The translations under genes were made by a program, and so were the position numbers. 64,000 bases of DNA from Archegozetes longisetosus. Taxonomy: Eukaryota > Arthropoda > Arachnida > Sarcoptiformes > Trhypochthoniidae. The notes beneath the pieces were generated by a model, which worked only from the letters and a program-made list of their open reading frames with translations, had not been told where the DNA came from and ran no database searches. Positions 21,516 through 31,957 of the stretch are shown here, piece by piece. The DNA is taken from positions 5,512,001 to 5,576,000 of the forward strand of contig JAEMBT020000008.1 in NCBI GenBank assembly GCA_018873245.2, read 5' to 3'. The stretch's first letter is position 1, and each line of letters opens with the position of its first letter.

Positions 21516-23420
21516 ATGAAAAGAGCAAAAAGTTTGTCTTATCTATTGTTATTTTTTTGTTTGTCAACTCACATATCGGTTGGAAAATCTCAAAAAGGGC
21601 GCAAAAATGTCTATCTGATAGAAGATATTCAGCGAACAGTCAACTTGATTTGGAATTCTGTTGAGAAGAGTAGTGATAAAAGTTCAAACGATTGGACACA
21701 AAGATTGACTACCATTGAAAACAGCATTCTTGCGATCTCTAATCGTGTCGAAAAGATAATCGATTCGATCGAGCACAACAAATTGAACAACAAAGTGGTT
21801 GACGAGAAACTCGATAAACTTGAGATGAAGATCAAATCAATTGGAGAGTCGATGACTAACAAAATTAATCTTATAATGGAAAGAGTGGAACAAATTGCAG
21901 CTGATGTTAAGAATAGCGAGTCGGCAATTGATGGAAAACTTCGAAAATTAATGAATATAATTAGTGATACTTATCAACTCAACAAAGAGATCACTATATC
22001 GTTGAAAGGACGACAAGGAAGCGTAGTTATAAGCGGTGGCGATGATAATGATGGATACGATAAGATAGACGAAATGCAGAAGAAGTTGTTGGAACAATTG
22101 AGTGTTGTGGAGGCAGCCATTGTAAACCAATTATCGAGTATTAATAAAATAGGAAAAGAAACTTTAGCTTCGTTTGATAGCATCAATTTAGAAATGCTTA
22201 ATTTGAGGGATGAATGTCACACTCAAAGATTACAACAACAAAGTAATAGCAATTCTGACAGTAGCTATGATCATAGCTATTCGTCTATCAACCATGGTCT
22301 CAGTTCTCGACCTACCCAATGCCCCGATGTTAACATTTCAGGTTTGAGGCAAGATTTCAGCTCTAAATACGATCAGATTGTGACTAAAATTGAAAATGAA
22401 ATGACAATAATTGAGAGTAAAATCAGTGAATTTTCTAATGTGTGCAATAATAATGGAAGAAGTATTCAAACCACATCTACAGTTGTGGCAAACCACAGTC
22501 AAATAATGAACCAAATGCCTCAGTTAGTGCCTTCAAGAAGAACTATCAATCCGGTAGATAAGCCGACTGGTCGTTCTGGTTGTAGACATTCGTCTGAATT
22601 GTTAGCACCAACAAGTTGTTCTGAACTCCGCAAAAGTGGATCAGATTGTGACGGCGTTTATTTTGTCACTATAAAAAATACCCAATTGTTAAGAGTTTAT
22701 TGCGATATGACTGATAACGGCGGCGGTTGGACTGTATGGCAAAAACGTTTTGAAAGTTTATCCTAAAAATTTGACAATTTCATTATCCAACTAACAGGTA
22801 ATCCTTCGGAGAGGAGATTTTGGCAAAACTAGGCATCAGGTCAGTTTTGATCAGGACTGGAATGGATACAAGGAAGGCTTCGGTAATATTGAATCCGGAG
22901 AGTTCTGGTTAGGACTGGATAATATCCATGCGTTGACTTCACAAGAAGACAACATTATTCAGGTAGATCTCGAATCATTTGATGGCGAATATGTATCGAT
23001 AGTTTATGATAGTTTTCGAATTGGAAGCGAAGCCGAGAATTACAAACTACATGTAAGCTTATATTTGATTCAGAAATCTAACTTTTATTACATTTTCAAT
23101 ACAAGAGTTTTTCGTAATTAATACGCGTCTAATAGATCGGAAATCCTATGCAATCAAATGTAACGATCGCTGAATCGCTTATCGCTCACAATAACTCTAT
23201 GTTCACAACTCGCGATAAGAACAATGGTAGAAGTAATGATAATTGTGCTTCAAAGTTGTCGAGTGGCTGGTGGTTTCATAATTGTCACTCTGCTCTGTTA
23301 ACTGCACCTTATTTTAAGCAAAATGCCAGACGACACGTATGGCAAGGAATGCAATGGCACTCTTGGAAACAATCGCATCATTTAAAAGCAGCTCAAATGA
23401 AAATCAAATCTAAACAATAA
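21516..23420 (+). CDS. secreted fibrinogen-related protein (FReD lectin) with coiled-coil N-terminus
   Basis: ATG at 21516 starts a signal peptide (MKRAKSLSYLLLFFCLSTHI). Exons 21516-22733, 22798-23052 and 23136-23420 splice in frame (introns 64 and 83 bp, GT-AG) to about 585 residues. Residues about 35-330 are rich in heptad-like Leu/Ile/Asn runs, suggesting coiled-coil oligomerisation. The C-terminal fibrinogen domain begins near PTSCSELRKSGSDCDGVYFV and contains YCDMTDNGGGWT, RRGDFGK, FDQDWNGYKEGFGN, FWLGLDNIHALT, the TTRDKNNGRSNDNCA calcium/ligand loop and WWFHNCHSALL. Both conserved disulphide pairs are present. Such proteins (tachylectin-5, ficolin or angiopoietin-like) bind acetylated glycans or act in innate immunity; the ligand here is unknown. 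The track-like extension before 21516 uses no ATG and is not needed. Exon 1 reads on past the donor into VWQKRFES, noted separately. Confidence 0.9.
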
Positions 23421-25678
23421 TCAAATTTGTCTAATAGTACATCACATCTATTAGACTAGGATTCAAATTTATAATAAGTTATAAATTTACGTTGAGTCGC
23501 AAGTGATTCAATCAAATTAGTCCACTATTAGTTCACATCAATTTGATTGAAGTGCAATCAATCCCTATTCTATTAAACTTTAGATCAGATATTAGTAAAA
23601 ATTAATATAACAAAAATTCTTTATACAAATGTAAATATCGATCATTAGAGGCGAGAAACAGTTTCTTTTTCTTTAGGTCCAGATATTAATCATTGATTTT
23701 ACACTAGAAGGTAATCGAAAAGTTGAGCCATTCCAATTACATTACAAGTTAAATAATTGTGACTTTATTTGCCCATTTTCTGGCTTAAAATCAATGACAA
23801 ATATTTAGACTCTACACAAAAATAAGCCGTTTCGGTTTACCACTACATATATATTGTGCTGCATCAAGTTTATGTAGACTGTTTCTCAATTAGTTACAAA
23901 ATTATTTTTCAAGGATTAAGTTAAAGGTATATTAGAAACATAACAGAAGTTTTGTTATATAAAATTATAATTAAATGTAAAAAGTAATATAATATTAGGT
24001 CAAATTATTTGACAAATTTAAAAGCTTTGGTAGATTATTGAGCAATAAATAATTCGATGATTATTTCAATAAAAATTGGTTCATAATAACAAATGATCGA
24101 TAAGATTTCTACAAAAATTACAATTTTTAGCGATAAAATTCTTTGTTCAATAGTTTAAGTTTATTTTTTATCTTTTGTATAGTTGAAAAAGAGAGATTGC
24201 GATATAACATTGATCCCAACCCCATGGATATATGTAAAATAATTTTTTCCAGAGTAATAAAATCAGTCTACCTTTTGAAACTTTGACTATTATGAATATT
24301 ATTTAATTGAATCTGATCAAAATTGAAAGTAGTTTGTATATTAGTTTTGATATTAAAGTTTATAATGTGTCGTTTGAATTTTCAGAGTTTATACTTTCAA
24401 TAATTCATTGCAAAAGAATGGTTAATGTTTTTTAAACAGTAACTTTGCTTGCATAAATTTTTAGAAAAACGAGATTTTCAAGTTTAATCTGCATAAAAAC
24501 GATTTAAAATATCGAAAGATTTTCGTCCTTTTAACTATGGCGCCCCAAGAGACCTAACATTGTGTTTGAGGAAAGAAGTAAATGAAACCTAAAACGATTG
24601 GAATTAAAGTCCGTGTATTGGAAGGTAAGCATCATTCTTCGCGTAAATCTGGAAAAATGATTGATTGCTGCAACTAATAATATTGAATGTCAATTGTGAA
24701 CAAGAATTAGAAAATTTTAAACCAACACTAATTTAACAAACTTTGAAAACTCTTTCAATTATGTTAACCTTGCATATGAAAAACCTCTGCATACACCTAA
24801 TGAAAAAATGATGGATATCTATGAGATTTTTGAATATGTTCCTAAAACAAATTCAAAATTTGATGACCCATTGTATAGTTTGAACAATAACTGTTGTACT
24901 TGAAGTTAAAAATGATTGCACGAATTGTTCGATAAAATAATAGAAAAATGAGAAATAAGCTGAGTTGTACCCAAAAGCAAAAGTATATATGAAAGTGAAC
25001 TTTTAAACTGATGCATTAGTTTGCAATTATTGAGTGAAAATTGTTTCTATTCAATTTGATGTGAGATAAATAAGATATTTTCTACCTATTGATCAATTGA
25101 CTAAACATACATTTCTTTAAATGATATAAATAAGAGTTTATAGTATTGATAAATATGGTCAACTCTGATGGTAAAAGAGTTTTATTAACATTTAACAGTA
25201 TTCAGTTGGCGTTGCATTGGGTCGATGCTGAACAGAGTATAAGATGTAATTATAAGTCCTTTTGGTTTTTCAAACAACTAAAGTAGTACTTTTCCACTTG
25301 CAGGCCTGAATTGTTTTTAATTTAAATTTAGCTTTTGTTGAACAATTTTCATAGCAATAGCTAGGTTTAACCTAATTATATACCAATAAATTAGCTCAAA
25401 ACTATTCCCTTAACTATGAATTGTATTGATCGAATGTATGAGATTATCGCTCGCAATGTTGACATGGTATTAATCAACTTTCCACATAATAGATATCCTA
25501 GTTTTTGCATTTAATTAATTTTCGAGTTAAGAGTTGGAAATTTTTTCTTAAACTTAGAAAATGGTTTCTGATTTTTAGCTGCATTAATTTATGACACATG
25601 AAAATATTGATTAAAACTTAAAAACTTGATTCCAAGTGACTTATACTAGTAACACGGGGTGCGAAACATTACGTAAAA
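23421..25678. other. intergenic, no gene recognised
   Basis: AT-rich DNA after the fibrinogen-related gene. A somewhat less AT-rich patch at about 24530-24660 can be read as a short Lys-rich peptide but matches no family I know. Confidence 0.4.
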
Positions 25679-25680
25679 TA

Positions 25681-25878
25681 GTAATGACTAAGAAAAGGAT
25701 TTATTGTAAAATACAACTTCTAATAGTGTTGAAAATATTAGTATTTCAATATAGATTTGTCAGAATTAATATTTCGATAAAGAATATTTATTAATTTGGA
25801 TAAATCCATGTTGAAATACTAATATTTTCAACACTATTAGAAGTTTATTTTACAATAAATCCATTCCTTAGTAGTGAC
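25681..25878. mobile_element. 198-bp palindromic MITE with ~69-bp TIRs
   Basis: Arms 25681-25749 and 25811-25878 are inverted copies with few mismatches (shared core ggatttattgtaaaata, ttctaatagtgttgaaaata). TA lies immediately outside each end (25679-25680 and 25879-25880). No coding capacity; a Tc1/mariner-mobilised MITE is the best fit. Confidence 0.85.
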
Positions 25879-26129
25879 TAACGATCTTAACCATTATAAC
25901 TATTTCTGCTTAAAGTTCAATATAAGGAATAGAGAATTATTTTTGTCAATAAATGCCTAGTGATCTAAAATGAAATAGAACATTTTGTTCTTCAAAATTG
26001 ATGCGATCATGTGTCAAATCGTAGTTTAGAGCTGACACATAGGATTATGATAGGATTATCAATGATATATCAGGTTTTTAACGTGGAAGCAAACTTTCTT
26101 CGGAAATAGATGGGCGCATACTCTATTGT

Positions 26130-26395
26130 TGGGTAAATATAAAAAATTCATTTGTTACAAATTTCAATAAAATGAATAACGCTTTACATATTTCATGAAG
26201 AAATAATTTTCTTTTGATCGAATTAATGTATATTAAGTCATCGTAAATGTTAAAAGTTTGTTTATCGAAGATAACTATTAATATAAATCTAATAATAGTC
26301 ACAAAAATGACAAACTGTTATATAAAGTCCCTATAATTTATTGCCAATTGTGGTACGCGCTCAAATTTAATTAAATAAAATATGATTCCCTTATG
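26130..26395 (+). repeat. dispersed duplicated segment X, copy A
   Basis: Shares long words with 46780-47055 in the same orientation, e.g. atcgaagataactattaat, taaatctaataatagtc and aaaatgacaaact. Moderately diverged, no ORF. Function unknown. Confidence 0.75.
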
Positions 26396-26408
26396 AATAA
26401 GAGACGCC

Positions 26409-26427
26409 TATATATATATATATATAT
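26409..26427. repeat. (TA)n microsatellite
   Basis: Uninterrupted TA dinucleotide run of about 19 bases. Confidence 0.9.
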
Positions 26428-26854
26428 TGTGGTTTTAGATTATAGAGTAGAACCCAGTAAAAGCCACAAATGTTTGATACGAGTTCATTGTTTTAAGTTC
26501 CAGAAATCAATCCAATGCACAAAACAAAATTGATTTTGTTAAATTTGCACTAATCATAAGCACTTTTGTAGTATTTCTTTAAGACCTTACAATTTGAGAA
26601 CAAGTTATGCTCAGAAGTATTTTCGGAACTGAAATTTTAAGGACAATTTTCTTAATATTTTCGCTAATGCTTGAGTTTATCAATATTTGCCTTTTAGTGG
26701 CGTTAAGGTTCCAAACAAATCAATTGTCAGTCGAATTTTATTTCTTTAGATCATTAAACAATTACTAAGTTCAGGACAATCTATCATCTGATAATTGAGT
26801 AACAAATAAGAAGATTCTATTATATTTTCTCTATTTATAATAAACTTGATTCTT

Positions 26855-28014
26855 TTAAATATCTTCTTTCTTATGATGACTTTGCATAATCTTGACTATC
26901 TGCGCTGGAGCATCTTCTGATAAGCAGGCGTTCAAGCCTACAAGGGTCTCTTTGGCTGCCTCCCGTGCACGGTTGATCATTACCTCTTCGAAAGACTTAA
27001 GAGCAGCTGTCGCTGATGTTAGGTCGGTACACTCTTTCAAAGTTAGGCAATCGGCCAATTCGAGCGCGTCGAGCATTGCAAGATTAGCTCCCTGGCCCGC
27101 AAACGGTGACATAACATGCGCAGCATCACCAATTATTGTTAAGCCTGGCTTAGTTGTCCAATACTGTTCAAGAGGCCGGGCATAAAGAGGACGCGGCACA
27201 AAATTATCATCACAGAGCTTTAACATTTCCAAGAGCTCCGGTTTCCATCCCAAAAACACATCCAATAGCATGGTTCTTATAGCAGCAGGCTGGCTGAAGT
27301 CAAATTTTTCATCCAGTCCTCTGGCACACGCAGGGCAACATAGATACGAATATTTTGGTCTCCATTTCTTTGCGCCATTAGCCCCTTGTTGTCGCTGAGG
27401 GCAAAGGCGCTGCCCTGGCCTACCAGTTCACTAATCTGGGGCGATACTATCTCCAGATTAGAAATGCGGATCTCGACGAAGGTCACCCCTGTATAGATCG
27501 GTTGGATGGACGATAAAAGTGGACGCACCTTCGACCAAGTTCCATCAGCGCCGACCAGGAAGTCGGTTGTTTCTATAGTACCGTCTTTAAAAAAGAGTTT
27601 ATACTGTCCGTCGCCTATTGATTCGATATTTATTACATGTTTATTCCAGATCACAGTATTTGGCTCAAGCGAATTCAACAGTAGATTACGCAATACCTGT
27701 CGGTCGATCTCTGGTCTGGAAAAGTCATCCTGGCTGCCAATGTCTTCAAAGTGAACATTACCGTCCCGGTCTAATATTTTGGTCGATTGTCCTTCTGGAC
27801 GAGCAAGCTTTTTAAACTCATTTTCAAGCTTTGCCTCAAAAAGTGCTTTCTGACCGCCATCATCGTGGAGATCAAACGTGCCACCTTGGTCTCGTGCTTC
27901 AAGTGAAGCATCATGTTCAAATACGCGAACCTTAATGCCACGCATTTGCAGAAGACGCGCCAGTGTAAGTCCACTGGGCCCTGCACCAATAATAGTAACT
28001 GGTTTATTAAACAT
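26855..28014 (-). CDS. TetX-like FAD-dependent monooxygenase, bacterial-type, one frameshift
   Basis: Two abutting minus-strand frames (28014-27277 and 27271-26855) together form one class A flavin monooxygenase of about 385 residues, close to the TetX family length. Visible are the N-terminal dinucleotide fold IIGAGPSGLTLARLLQMRG, the RPEIDRQVLRNLLL helix, the mid-protein DFLVGADGTWSKVR (DG motif) and the GDAAHVMSPFAGQGANLAMLDA FAD-ribityl motif. The frame breaks near 27300 at an A/T homopolymer run after EDWMKN; a single missing base explains it. The gene has no introns, is clearly GC-richer than its AT-rich flanks, uses bacterial-looking codons and carries GGAG 8 bases before the ATG. Relatives hydroxylate aromatic substrates, including tetracyclines for TetX itself; the substrate here is unknown. 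I infer lateral acquisition from a bacterium. Contamination is less likely because AT-rich flanks continue on both sides. Confidence 0.85.
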
Positions 28015-28022
28015 GCTGTATT

Positions 28023-28026
28023 CTCC
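28023..28026 (-). promoter_or_regulatory. Shine-Dalgarno-like GGAG before the FAD monooxygenase
   Basis: On the minus strand GGAG is separated from the ATG by 8 bases (aatacagc), ideal for a bacterial ribosome site and meaningless for a eukaryotic start. It may be a relic of the donor genome or chance. Confidence 0.4.
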
Positions 28027-28924
28027 GTGTCAGAAACCTGTAAATTGATTGTGTCGCTATACATTGTATTAGCTATATACAATTATAAAAAATAATAAAG
28101 GTTCTGAACTGTTGCCAGTTTGCAAGTTTTAGTTATTAACATACCTTCAGCGTTGTTAAACTCTTTTGAAAATATACAATATTACACGAGTAAAGTATCA
28201 GTTATATACCTTTTCTGTAGTTGCAACTCTATAGTGAAATGGATGTCTGGGTATTATCGAAGTCACCTATGCAAAGTCGTATTTTGTATCTTAGGTTTAT
28301 AATATTAACAAGAAAAACACTTTAATAATGAAAGATTGAGTTTTATTAATATTTTCTCTTATATAATCCTAAGATTAGATAAGATAACTCTCTTATGATA
28401 GTAATATAAGGATACTCTTACGTCTTTCTCTGAATCTCTGTTTTTCTGTGCGAAGACTGAGAATCTTTCTATATACACTATTTTCTTTCATAGTGTTTTT
28501 GCGAGCTACGGATTTAAGAAATTTAAAAGCATTACTTTTTACGGCTTATGTTTACTTTATCCTTAATAGGAATGTGTGACCTAAAGTGGGACTGCTTTGC
28601 AAAGGCTTTGACAGGATTAAGATTCACATTAAAAGTGCACTAGATATCAACAGTAATTCACTAGAGATGTGCTTCTAAACCATTTACTAGAAACTGATTA
28701 AGTAACTATTAACTCAATTTATGATAGTATGAATAATATATTGGTAATGCAGTACTCAAAAGAGTAGTCAATTTTTGAAAGTTTAGACGATTATGAATGA
28801 ATATGGTTAAATATTTTAAGAATTTTCTAAGTTTATAAATTATAAAACAATTGGACAAATCATTAAAATTAATTATTTATAAATTACTCGCATTATAACG
28901 AATTAAATCTTATTTGATAGAAGA
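28027..28924. other. intergenic with possible LTR-like patch
   Basis: No gene. The part at about 28310-28600, with ctctc, tttatta and a GC-richer end, is compositionally like the insertion at 1474-1932 but not alignable by eye. It could be a decayed LTR. Confidence 0.3.
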
Positions 28925-29145
28925 TTATTGTGCAGATCAGTATTCCGTACAAATACAAATGAAGACATAAGAGATAAGCAAAAATTCATTAATTTAAAAC
29001 ATAGATTGAAATCCATAATAGTACTGTGTTGTCTTTTGTCGGCAAAATTACTGCAATCAATTCATTTTGATGCGATTTTATGACACTGAATTAAATGAAT
29101 TTTCAATTTAAAGGTGTTTTCATCAAAGCACTTATCAAATCTAAT
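28925..29145 (+). repeat. dispersed duplicated segment Y, part 1 of locus A
   Basis: Matches 45150-45375 in the same orientation (shared attattgtgcagatcag, acaaatacaaatgaagacat, aagagataagcaaaa). At locus B this is followed directly by the partner of 31120-31368; here almost 2 kb intervenes. Confidence 0.8.
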
Positions 29146-31119
29146 CTAAATTAAATGTGAAGAGTGTTTCAACTGAAACAAAATCGTTTCTATTAATCTT
29201 AATAATTCGTTATCACATCTTATTTCTCATCAAAGCTTTAATATTCGGTCTCATAATTTTTTATACTGTAATTTGTCACAATATAATAGATTATATAAAG
29301 CGTCAAATTTTCGATCGATTTCGAGTGCCATATATTCAAAATTAGATCAAACACAACATAATTCACACAAGCCAATTAAGCTTTTTTATAAATTGAAGTC
29401 ATTCAAATTATGAATATTGTATAAAATGAGCTCAACTTCAGTCAGATTTATTAGAACCGATAGGAGTTGGTCAATAATACACAGGATATAAGGCTGTAAC
29501 AAATCAAAAGGTTATATCTAAAAATAAGAGCTGTTTATTATATTTAAAACGTAATTAGATCTAAAAATCAAATTCCATTTGAAAAAATTATATTAAAACA
29601 TAAGGAAACCGAGTCACATAACACCATAATTATGTTGTTAGTCCAATTATTTTGATCAACGAAATGGACTTTCATACGTGTAGAGCACACTATCTCAAGA
29701 TTGACGTTATCACTAACACAGTTAATACAAAGGCTTTTCAAATGACTGAAGTTATGAAGTAATAAACTTTTCCAATGTTAAAGTAGCCATTGAATGTGAT
29801 TGAATTAAGTATTGGCCTAAGTTAGCAAAGACTGTTCTGAATTTTATTAAAGAATAGTTCGTTTTTAAATAATTAAATGTGCAAATATTTTATGTCTTGC
29901 GATTTCTAGTCTGACAGCTATTTTGAGCTGTTCTATACTTGTCCATTCCTCCAGAGTTAACGTTTTGCCAAAATATTAAACATCAAACAATTACTGATCA
30001 ACGAACAATTGTTGACCGATTTATTCAATCGATTAGATTCGAAACTGTAACTAAATGACCTAAAGTTTATGATAGAAATCAAATTCAAAGACTTTTTTCA
30101 ATCAAAGTCAGTCTAATTATCTATAAAATATAATCAAAAATTTTGTGGAACATAATATTCAAAGAGTACATGTTTGACCAGAAATAAACGAAATTAGATT
30201 AAATTATTTGCAGTAAAACAAATGTTTCTTTTATTAACTTGAAGAGCATAAGCTTTGAATAATTATTTTGAAAAAACAATCAAATTGATAAAATTAATTT
30301 AAATGTTGCAATTATCACATGTTTATAGCTTGAAATGATCAAGCAGTAGGACCTTTATTGAAAAAGGATAAACTTTCACAACTTGTGTGATACGATGTGA
30401 GTATTGACTCAATACTATTGAGTGACACGATTTAATTATATCGTAAAGTCTGGATCTTTAATAGGAGCGTGTACGAAATCAATTTTTAAAATATAGCACT
30501 TTATTTAACATAACTACAAATTACATAAGATTTCACAGGGTTTTTAACACTGGAAGAAAGAGCGAAAAATTTAAGAAAAACACGACATTTTATAGGAACA
30601 ATAGGCGGGTTAATCTAGAAAATGTTTTACAATGATAGGCTAAACCTTTTAAGGTCATTAGTACATTTAGCTATGATTGGAAAATTGTATAATTAGGACA
30701 TACTTAGGTAGGTTCTAAGAGATGAAATATGCTTATTATCAGCTGTCTTCATAACTTGTACAGTTGAGACAAGTATGTGAAGATTTCTTTTGCACAAACA
30801 AAAAGTAATCTTTAAGTCAGTAATAAATGTTGACATATACGGTGAATTATGAAAATTAGAGTTTAGAGATATAGGTTATTACAAAATTATTATGATATAG
30901 GTTTAATTAAGAAACTAAGACGTTATTACAATATTTTAGCACTCGAATAAATGCATATTAATGTGTATATTGTATTTATTTCTTATAATTTTCCATAGGA
31001 TTAAAGTTGTAAAAGTGTTGGTCAAGTATTTTCAAAGCAGTTTCCTATGCGTGTCACTTACGTAAGTATTCAACTTTAGATTTAAATATTAATTGCACTA
31101 ATCACATAATCAAATAATA
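29146..31119. other. ~2 kb AT-rich block interrupting segment Y
   Basis: Absent from locus B (45375-45385), so it is an insertion here or a deletion there. I see no ORF above noise and no terminal repeats. Confidence 0.5.
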
Positions 31120-31368
31120 ACTAATTATGTAATAAATTCTTATTTAATTTAATTAACGAATATAATCTATTCAACTAATTAACTGTGAAATTCAAACATT
31201 TTTACACTCGAAAACTCAATTGCTGATAGCATCTAAAAATGATGACATATTTTTCATTAGACTATCACATAAAAGATGTAAACAACTTATAGAATAATTA
31301 CAATACTGATCAAAGTAAATAACAAATCAAATTTCGGAACAATGCATATTGCATACAGTTTGATATTA
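31120..31368 (+). repeat. dispersed duplicated segment Y, part 2 of locus A
   Basis: Matches 45385-45645 (shared attcttatttaatttaatta, ctaaaaatgatgaca, gatgtaaacaacttata, aacaatgca). It is cut at its right edge by the TIR element at 31377 and resumes at 38148. Confidence 0.85.
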
Positions 31369-31750
31369 CATCTTTTGGTAGAAGTTTAGTTTATGGACGC
31401 CACTTGATCTAGATGGTGGTGCCATCAATGAATAGGGTAATGTGTCCCATTAACGAAAATATGAGGCATATGGCGCGGAAGTCCGTGGTTCTTGAGATAT
31501 TTGAGTTCAAAGTCAATGATTTCCCATAGACGTAATGTTAAATTTTTTTGGTTTTTTTTACAAATGGTACCCCATTAATTATAAATCATTAATTATAAAA
31601 TAAACCCCGAACATTGATGATATCGTAACGTATTATATGAATAAACCATTTTGAAGCCTATATAAAGCCCGTCGCACGTCTTTTTCTCTCATTTCGTCTC
31701 TGTCACTGATTGAGTAAAGTTGATTTATTGTTGTTTTCATCACTTGTGGG

Positions 31751-31814
31751 TAGGTTAGCGTAGGTTAGGCTAGGTTAGGTTAGGTTAGGTCAGGTTAGGC
31801 TAGGTTAGGTCAGG
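31751..31814. repeat. telomere-like (TTAGG)n array, left of LINE
   Basis: Pentamers ggtta with variants ggcta and ggtca. Bases 31783-31812 are identical to 36741-36770 on the other side of the LINE. Unique sequence on both sides shows an interstitial, not terminal, array. Confidence 0.9.
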
Positions 31815-31957
31815 TTTTTTTTTGAAATTTCTTTATTCAAACCCCTTATACCGGAGTGCATGATAAGGGAAATTATATATCGTTATTGAAAAGTATCAGA
31901 TTTCTATAAGAATTAATTAGTTTACAATATTATAATTATTCACAAAATTAAAATATC

